Shown one piece after another: positions 39,391 to 44,588 of a stretch of DNA of 44,588 nt. Origin of the DNA: an uncultured Candidatus Saccharimonas sp. Lineage in GTDB: Bacteria > Patescibacteriota > Saccharimonadia > Saccharimonadales > AWTP1-31. Position 1 is the stretch's first letter, and each line of letters starts with the position of its first letter. Made by a program: the position numbers and the translations under genes. Under the pieces are notes generated by a model. The model did no database searches, was not told where the DNA came from, and was given only the letters and a program-made list of their open reading frames with translations. The DNA is taken from contig CALRBD010000003.1 of NCBI GenBank assembly GCA_943353855.1, forward strand, positions 1-44,588, given 5' to 3'.

Positions 39391-40986
39391 ATGAAGACCA
39401 ACAAGTGGACTATTGTTATAATTTTAGCTTTTGCTCAGTTCGTAATGGTTCTTGATAGTACAGTCATGAACGTCTCAATTACTACTGTAGTTAGAGACCT
39501 CAATACTTCAGTGTCCTCAATGCAGCTGGCGATTACCTTCTATACTCTTACTATGGCTGCTTTGATGCTACTCGGTGGAAAGCTTGGTGATATCTGGGGA
39601 CGCAAAAGAACCTTCATGATTGGATCCGTAATCTATGCCTGTGGTTCATTAATTACTTCATTGAGTGTTAACTTTACGATGCTCTTTATCGGATGGTCGG
39701 TAGTAGAGGGTATCGGTGCAATAATGGTACTGCCAGCTATCGCTTCACTCACTGCCGCAAACTATAAAGGTAAGGACCGAATCAAGGCTTACGCGATCAT
39801 TGGCGGCGTCACTGGGGCTGCGGCTGCACTAGGTCCGCTTATTGGTGGATACATGACAACTTATCTTTCATGGAGATATGTTTTTGCATCTGAAGTCGTC
39901 ATTATGCTCGGAGTATTACTAACTAGTCGGATTATTGCAGATGTTAAGAAACCAGCATTAGTTACTAGGATTGATATTCTAAGTTTTCTACTTTCTGCTG
40001 GAGGCTTGGTTATGGTCGTATTTGGAATGCTACAAAGCAAAGTTTGGGGTTGGGTATCTCCTCGAACAGTGCCTCAGATAGCTGGAGTCAATGTAGCGCC
40101 CTTTGGTATTTCAATAGTTTCATATTTAATACTCTTCGGATTAATGGTGCTGTATCTATTTTATAGACGACAACAAAAACTTGAAGCTATCGGAGGTAAT
40201 CCTTTGCTCAAGGTTTCACTACTTAAAATCAAGCAGCTTAGAAGTGGTATTGGAGTTTTATTCGCACAGTATTTTGTAATTGGTTCTATATTTTTCATAT
40301 TGCCAGTCTATCTACAAATGACGCTAGGATATGATGCCCTAGAGACTGGACTTAAGATGCTACCTATGTCGATAGGTCTTGTCATATTCTCGATGGTTGG
40401 AGCCCGATTGGCAAATGCCCATTCACCAAAAAGAATCATACGTATTGGCCAGGTACTTCTTATTGTTGGTGTAGTGACATTACTTGGTTCAATAGATATT
40501 ACCCTGCAAAACATCTTCTTCGCAGTAGGAATGTTTATAGGCGGTGCGGCTATTGGTCTGCTTGCCTCTCAGGTAGGAAACGTCACTATGTCATCTGTAG
40601 ATAGCCAGGACACTAGTGAAGTTGGTGGCGTGCAAGGAGTTTTTCAGAACTTAGGTTCATCCTTTGGTACCGCATTAATTGGATCAGTCATGGTCGCAGT
40701 TCTCACTACTACTTTTATATCTCAAGTCCAGAGTAGTTCATTGCAACCTCAGATTAAACAGTATGTACAATCTCAGAGTACAGTTGGCGTTGCAATAGTT
40801 CCAGTTAGTGAACTGCAAACATACGCCACTAAGCAAGGACTATCCCCGGCTGAAGTAACCGAAGCTACCAACGCCTATGCCAACTCTCAAGTAACAGCTC
40901 TTAGGGAGTCATTATTCGCTTTAGCAGTAGTTTCTATTCTGGCATTACTACTCTCTCGTAATATTCCAAATAAGATTGTCGTTTAG
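39391..40986 (+). CDS. MFS drug/metabolite exporter, DHA2 (EmrB/QacA) family
   Basis: 531 residues, 14 predicted membrane helices. Motif D1 is AFAQFVMVLDSTVMNVS, motif A GGKLGDIWGRKRTFMIG, and motif C ALGPLIGGYMTTYLSWRYVF; the loop near 465-495 is extracytoplasmic. The family exports hydrophobic drugs or metabolites by proton antiport; the substrate cannot be told. It has its own -10 element and is transcribed separately from the NRAMP gene. The stop is one base from the convergent lipase-like gene. Confidence 0.94.
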   Translation: MKTNKWTIVIILAFAQFVMVLDSTVMNVSITTVVRDLNTSVSSMQLAITFYTLTMAALMLLGGKLGDIWGRKRTFMIGSVIYACGSLITSLSVNFTMLFIGWSVVEGIGAIMVLPAIASLTAANYKGKDRIKAYAIIGGVTGAAAALGPLIGGYMTTYLSWRYVFASEVVIMLGVLLTSRIIADVKKPALVTRIDILSFLLSAGGLVMVVFGMLQSKVWGWVSPRTVPQIAGVNVAPFGISIVSYLILFGLMVLYLFYRRQQKLEAIGGNPLLKVSLLKIKQLRSGIGVLFAQYFVIGSIFFILPVYLQMTLGYDALETGLKMLPMSIGLVIFSMVGARLANAHSPKRIIRIGQVLLIVGVVTLLGSIDITLQNIFFAVGMFIGGAAIGLLASQVGNVTMSSVDSQDTSEVGGVQGVFQNLGSSFGTALIGSVMVAVLTTTFISQVQSSSLQPQIKQYVQSQSTVGVAIVPVSELQTYATKQGLSPAEVTEATNAYANSQVTALRESLFALAVVSILALLLSRNIPNKIVV

Positions 40987-40987
40987 T

Positions 40988-42265
40988 CTAATTTAAATTT
41001 TGAGCTGGAGTAATTGGCAGCTGTTGCTCACAAGAAGATACATTAGGTCTGCCTGCAAAGCGATCTGCGATCCAATCAATGGTCTGTGGAGCAATAACTG
41101 ACGGTATTTTCATATGAGTAACATTATTAATCCAGATAGTTGCAACATTAGACTTCGCGTTACATGCGTTTTGGATATAGAGCGCTGTAACATTTGGAGA
41201 TATTATTTTATCGCTCAGGCTCTCAGCTACTAGTAACGGTTGGCTGGGCTGTAGTATAGGGGCAGTCTGGGCCTCGGCGACACTTTTCCATGCAGGATCA
41301 TTTATAGGGTTTGTCTTAAACATCTCTTGTCTGACTTCGTTACGAGCAATAGCTTCAAATAGCTCGTTCGTAATACATTGGTTAGCTATCTTTTTGTAGT
41401 TATTATTTCCTACTTTTGTTGTAACTGACTCAGTAGTTAATTCAGGAAAGTTTGCTGGCCAGGATACAAGCACTTGGGAACCTATTACCCAGTTTAATAG
41501 ATTACTAGAATCATTAAGTAATTCAGGTATTTCCGAAGCAGGAGCTGAGGCGACGGTACCTACAAGACTCAGTTCGGGCGCATAGGTTGTTGCAGCTTGT
41601 GCCGTGAATAGTGCTGAATGGCCGCCTTGAGAATGGCCCCAAACGGCATAGTTGGTACTTGCATTAGACTGCGGTATTTCTCGCGCTGCCCGGACGCTAT
41701 TTATAACATCTCGTGATTCATCCCCTCCAAACAAGTAAGCTTGTATTCCGGCAGTACCAAGCCCTGCATAGTCAGTTGCAACTACTATCCATCCCCTGGC
41801 CAACATCTGATCTACAAAAGATATTGCATTGAGTGGATTTGTCGAACGTGACGGCGCACATTCTCTGCCCATTCCTACTGTTCCATGTGCCCAGGCAACA
41901 ACAGGTCGCGGCGTATCGCTTGCAGCGTTTGGAATGAATACCATTCCTGAGGATATTGTTGGTGATCCATCTGCTTTTTGAGACCTATAAAGGATCCTTT
42001 GAGCTTTTCCGTTGCTTAGTGGTAGATCTAATTCTTCAGTTCTTAGAGCTTCTCCAGGCTTTCCATATTCTGAGAATGCACTGGTGTCATAGAATGGCTG
42101 CAGTCCCTGTTGTCGTCTGTATTCCGATATTTTTGAATAGGTGGTGCCGGTTAGTAAAATAACAAGAATTGCAATCAAGGCTATAACTGACCCTATAATG
42201 AAGTGCTCAAACTTGAGTACTACCGGATGACGCTTCTTTTTTACTTGCTTTTTAGGGGCTACCAT
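40988..42265 (-). CDS. Membrane-anchored secretory-lipase-type alpha/beta hydrolase
   Basis: 425 residues. A basic N-terminus (KKQVKKKRH) and one membrane helix (about 20-41) place the enzyme outside. The hydrolase shows VVAWAHGTVGMGREC (oxyanion region), VVATDYAGLGTAG, the nucleophile S212 in WGHSQGGHSA, an acid in LSDKII and H384 in NNVTHMKIP, all in the right order. This matches the secretory lipase (LIP) family known from fungi and Actinobacteria. It could release fatty acids from host lipids or esters (inference). An extended -10 TGC-TATAAT ends eight bases before the ATG. Confidence 0.88.
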   Translation of the reverse strand: MVAPKKQVKKKRHPVVLKFEHFIIGSVIALIAILVILLTGTTYSKISEYRRQQGLQPFYDTSAFSEYGKPGEALRTEELDLPLSNGKAQRILYRSQKADGSPTISSGMVFIPNAASDTPRPVVAWAHGTVGMGRECAPSRSTNPLNAISFVDQMLARGWIVVATDYAGLGTAGIQAYLFGGDESRDVINSVRAAREIPQSNASTNYAVWGHSQGGHSALFTAQAATTYAPELSLVGTVASAPASEIPELLNDSSNLLNWVIGSQVLVSWPANFPELTTESVTTKVGNNNYKKIANQCITNELFEAIARNEVRQEMFKTNPINDPAWKSVAEAQTAPILQPSQPLLVAESLSDKIISPNVTALYIQNACNAKSNVATIWINNVTHMKIPSVIAPQTIDWIADRFAGRPNVSSCEQQLPITPAQNLN

Positions 42266-42273
42266 TTGCAGGT

Positions 42274-42279
42274 ATTATA
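42274..42279 (-). promoter_or_regulatory. Extended consensus -10 of the lipase-like gene, leaderless type
   Basis: TGC-TATAAT on the minus strand, exactly 8 nt before the ATG. Confidence 0.7.
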
Positions 42280-42291
42280 GCATGAGCGTTT

Positions 42292-42525
42292 TTATTGGAG
42301 GTTAGGTTCTTGGCTTGGGGTGGCTGGATTATCCTGGGCTGGCTCTGGAGGCTTTGGGTTATTTACCTGTGCCTGACTTAAAGCAATTCTTCTTTCGAAT
42401 GCTCGCTGAAGCTCCTCATCAATGTCTTTATTGGTAGGGTTCATTTGTTGTTGCATATCTTCTATGATTCGTGTGTCTTCGTCGGGTGATGTTCCCGGCT
42501 GTATTGGTTGGTTAGTTGTTTCCAT
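42292..42525 (-). CDS. Small hydrophilic Pro/Gln-rich protein, 77 residues
   Basis: Acidic and low complexity: Pro/Gln/Asn-rich ends with a short helical centre (DIDEELQRAFERRIALSQAQ). No membrane segment and no family recognised; probably mostly disordered. TAAAAT lies exactly six bases before the ATG, the arrangement seen at many neighbours, which supports it as a real gene. It is immediately upstream of the lipase-like gene on the same strand. Confidence 0.6.
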   Translation of the reverse strand: METTNQPIQPGTSPDEDTRIIEDMQQQMNPTNKDIDEELQRAFERRIALSQAQVNNPKPPEPAQDNPATPSQEPNLQ

Positions 42526-42531
42526 GTATAT

Positions 42532-42537
42532 ATTTTA
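42532..42537 (-). promoter_or_regulatory. -10 element of the 77-residue protein gene, leaderless type
   Basis: TAAAAT on the minus strand, exactly 6 nt before the ATG. Confidence 0.5.
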
Positions 42538-42607
42538 CACGACAAAGCCCCCATTTTAATATATTGGTTGTGTTTAAAGAGTTTAAATGTAGTATAAATG
42601 TACTTAA

Positions 42608-43213
42608 ATGGAATTCGAACCAACTCAGCCTGAAATAGAACCAGCGTCTTTTGAGACGTGTGTTTCATTTGTAGAAAGTGTAACCAGTCGAGCATTTAAA
42701 GATGGCTATACTACTGAGGATGCACCATATATAAAAACCTTTGAAGACATTAACAATAAAGAGATTGGTAAAGTTACGGTAGGATTCATGCCTAATACGA
42801 ATACTCAGGATGGGTCTTTTGAATACTTCGTAATAAAGAATGAATGTGTTGAGAACATTGAGTATGGAACTTTTTCAATTGATACCGAGTACTGCGTTAA
42901 TGCTTTTCAGATAGATGAAAGTTATATTATTCAAAGTGCACTTCTTGATATCTCAAATCAAAGAGTTGATGTTCCACCAATTGCAAAATTTCCTAACTCA
43001 CCAGAATTACTTGAAACATTCGATCGATTTTACAGCCTCTCCTCAAATGAACAACAAAAAGAAATCATTGATGAGCTCCAGTCTCTCTCTTACGATAAAA
43101 AGATGGAACTTCTCGACTTTCTAAAAGCAGTCTTCCCTCCCTTTGACGGTATACAGCTAACTGAGTCAGACCTTCATGAGGCGATCGCCTTAATAGATGC
43201 CATTCAGGACTAG
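42608..43213 (+). CDS. Hypothetical acidic protein, 201 residues
   Basis: No family recognised, no signal peptide or membrane helix. Strongly acidic. The N-terminal two-thirds look alpha/beta (FETCVSFVESVTSRAFKDG, IGKVTVGFMPN, GSFEYFVIKNEC). The C-terminal third is helical, with SNEQQKEIIDELQSLSYDKK and LHEAIALIDAIQD. TATAAA lies nine bases before the ATG. The stop overlaps the convergent membrane protein gene by four bases. Composition and start signal support a real, probably lineage-specific gene. Confidence 0.72.
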   Translation: MEFEPTQPEIEPASFETCVSFVESVTSRAFKDGYTTEDAPYIKTFEDINNKEIGKVTVGFMPNTNTQDGSFEYFVIKNECVENIEYGTFSIDTEYCVNAFQIDESYIIQSALLDISNQRVDVPPIAKFPNSPELLETFDRFYSLSSNEQQKEIIDELQSLSYDKKMELLDFLKAVFPPFDGIQLTESDLHEAIALIDAIQD

Positions 43214-43746
43214 CTCAGTAAACCTAGCAGCATGGCTGCAGCCATAATGCCCATGGCCGCATATTCAACCAGACTCACGATAGTCAATGGAACTTTTAGG
43301 ACTGTTCCTAAGCATAAGCACTGAAATTTTTCATGTTTAGCTAATTTTATGAGCACACTCAAGCAGATAATAAGCGACATAAGTATTGTGATAATGTGTA
43401 GTGCCGGGTTGTTGATTACTAGGAGATACATAACTCCAAGGCTTAATTCAATGAATGGATAGATGTAACCCCAGGCCTTAAACCGTTTAGCTATAATGTC
43501 GTACTCCTGGTAACCAATTGCAAATGCAGAGATATCGATCATTTTAAAAAGAGAAAATACTATAAAGAAGTAGCCCATAAGATACGAGACTATTGTGTAT
43601 ATTGGGGCTGAGTTTAGCTTTGTAGAAATTGCCGTTAGGCCAAAAATATATATAAATACGACCGTCAGTGGTATCCACTTCCTGTAGCTAGTATCAGGAA
43701 ATGTTGTTGGCTCTGGGTGCATATGCGATGAGTGGTCTTTTGCCAT
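43210..43746 (-). CDS. MauE/DoxX-like redox-associated membrane protein
   Basis: 178 residues, four membrane helices after a His-rich cytoplasmic or outer N-terminus (HSSHMHPEP). Family-like features: YFFIVFSLFKMIDISAFAIGYQEYDIIAKRF between the first helices, and FQCLCLGTVLKVPLT with a CxC pair before the last helix. MauE/DoxX-type proteins act in disulfide or quinone-linked redox chemistry; the His-rich end may bind metal. ATG 43746 has GAGG upstream, a normal ribosome-binding site. It follows the 221-residue membrane protein gene after 18 bases, so the pair is probably one operon. Confidence 0.8.
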   Translation of the reverse strand: MAKDHSSHMHPEPTTFPDTSYRKWIPLTVVFIYIFGLTAISTKLNSAPIYTIVSYLMGYFFIVFSLFKMIDISAFAIGYQEYDIIAKRFKAWGYIYPFIELSLGVMYLLVINNPALHIITILMSLIICLSVLIKLAKHEKFQCLCLGTVLKVPLTIVSLVEYAAMGIMAAAMLLGLLS

Positions 43747-43764
43747 GATTTTGGTCCTCTTTCT

Positions 43765-44430
43765 TTAGGTGATGCGCAAAATATTAACAGCGCGACTTAT
43801 TATAAGAGCGATAGTGGTAAGAGAAACTATAGACTGAGTCAACATAAGCATCTTTATTCTTCGACTGAGCGGCATCGCATCGGTTGGACTAAAGGCCATC
43901 GCATTGGTCGAAGATACATAAAAGTAATCAACAAATGTTGGTATCCATTTTTTTGATTCGAAATCAGTTAGATTGTGCTGCGGGAACATAAAATCTCGTT
44001 CATGATTTTTTGCAATTTTACGTTTACCAGGGCCCCCGCCGTCAATCTCCCAGTAGAGTAATGCAAAGACCACAATGTTTGTTAGAAAAATATTCAAAGC
44101 AGTAAGTACAAGATCACGGCCATTAGATATCTTACCCTCCAGTAGCTGGTTCGCAACTCTGTAAAGTGAGTAGGTATTTGCCACGCCCAAGAGGGCTACA
44201 AGTACGATTACATTTATCCTGCGCCCGATTGATTGAAAGACTGCGGCTTTTGGCGTAGTAAAGGATAAAGCTATAACAAGTAAAAATGATAGGATTGCAA
44301 TTAATTGTCGCGGTTCAGCAGAAAATGTCTGAGGTAGAATAAACTGCATAATAACTGCAGCAACAACCAAGATCTGTACGTGCCATACTGGATCTATATC
44401 GTGGTGCTTATTTGCGAGCAATCGAGCCAT
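43765..44430 (-). CDS. Multi-span membrane protein of unknown function, 221 residues
   Basis: Four or five membrane helices. Conserved-looking features are LLYWEIDGGGPGKR at a membrane boundary, then RDFMFPQ, WIPTFVDYFYVSSTNAMAFSPTDAMPLSRR and a last helix ending ISRAVNIL. The pattern of a short re-entrant-looking loop with SPTD before a final helix recalls two-helix channel-like families such as DUF1345, but this is only a resemblance. TACAAT lies exactly six bases before the ATG. Confidence 0.78.
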   Translation of the reverse strand: MARLLANKHHDIDPVWHVQILVVAAVIMQFILPQTFSAEPRQLIAILSFLLVIALSFTTPKAAVFQSIGRRINVIVLVALLGVANTYSLYRVANQLLEGKISNGRDLVLTALNIFLTNIVVFALLYWEIDGGGPGKRKIAKNHERDFMFPQHNLTDFESKKWIPTFVDYFYVSSTNAMAFSPTDAMPLSRRIKMLMLTQSIVSLTTIALIISRAVNILRIT

Positions 44431-44436
44431 AAGCGT

Positions 44437-44442
44437 ATTGTA
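44437..44442 (-). promoter_or_regulatory. -10 element of the 221-residue membrane protein gene, leaderless type
   Basis: TACAAT on the minus strand, exactly 6 nt before the ATG. Confidence 0.5.
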
Positions 44443-44468
44443 TCAGGGATTAAAGATTATCGTGAAAC

Positions 44469-44588
44469 TTAAGAGGAGCCGGCTCCATAAGCACGTAAGT
44501 ACCTAGTGCTGCGGCCTGTCAGTTGTTTCAATGTATCAACTTGCTGGTCTTTATCTGTGATTGCAATAATAGTCATGCACCATTGAGT
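44469..44588 (-). CDS. Possible 3' end of a gene cut off by the window
   Basis: Minus-strand frame open from the window edge to a TAA at 44471-44469. The readable 39 residues include CMTIIAITDKDQQVDTLKQL and end LRAYGAGSS. No family can be assigned from so little. It could also be a 35-residue product starting at an internal ATG (44576). Its orientation matches the following genes. Confidence 0.4.
   Translation of the reverse strand, partial: TQWCMTIIAITDKDQQVDTLKQLTGRSTRYLRAYGAGSS

Noticed and set aside
42462-42695. Minus-strand frame overlapping the starts of two genes near 42.5 kb.
   Set aside because: It runs across both divergent start regions and their -10 elements; composition is not protein-like.

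Overview
The window looks like part of a compact chromosome from an ultrasmall, host-dependent bacterium of the Patescibacteria/CPR group, most likely Candidatus Saccharibacteria (TM7). This is an inference from gene content: tightly packed genes, murG-ftsQ, a sigma-region-4/HARE-HTH protein, a DUF3048 protein, a sortase, many single-membrane-span lineage proteins and no biosynthetic operons. UGA is a normal stop here (for example at the end of pyrH), which argues against the CPR lineages that recode UGA. No insertion sequence, prophage, CRISPR array or rRNA was seen.

Layout. 1-2003 (+): 3' part of murG and all of ftsQ (cell wall and division). 2004-2668: a long, probably noncoding convergent intergenic region with a dif-like palindrome. 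2669-6760 (-): unknown protein, sigma-4/HARE protein and DNA topoisomerase I. 6761-7347: a strong promoter, about 340 nt of highly structured probable RNA and an intrinsic terminator, followed by a small oxygenase-like gene (+). 7921-13123 (-): pth, der, an rsuA-family pseudouridine synthase, and a histidine kinase/response regulator pair. 13232-13307: tRNA-Glu. 13350-21375 (mostly -): a large unknown protein, rlmH, a Y-family polymerase with a small partner gene, a DUF3048 protein, gltX and a membrane-anchored protein. 21551-29415: a PEGA protein, a sortase, tRNA-Leu, a ribokinase-fold protein, a HAD phosphatase, exonuclease III, pyrH and a KPVIYLYP-domain surface protein. 29591-33763: an ABC exporter directly behind tRNA-Ser, and a MacB-type ABC pair. 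33760-39359: a metal-ion transport group (MgtE, TerC, a variant NRAMP) with an ExoD protein, a methyltransferase and a small protein paralogous to the polymerase partner. 39391-44588: an MFS exporter, an anchored lipase-like hydrolase and small membrane or unknown proteins.

Three things stand out. First, a strongly structured RNA candidate of about 340 nt has a near-consensus promoter and a perfect terminator. It has two sets of competing pairings and a hairpin resembling a tRNA-Lys anticodon arm, and it lies just upstream of a putative Fe(II)/2-oxoglutarate oxygenase gene. Second, at least a dozen genes have a TANNNT -10 element only 6-9 nt before the start codon and no Shine-Dalgarno sequence. 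This points to widespread leaderless mRNAs beside normal Shine-Dalgarno genes. Third, the convergent gene switch near 2.0-2.7 kb carries a dif-like site and could be at or near the replication terminus.
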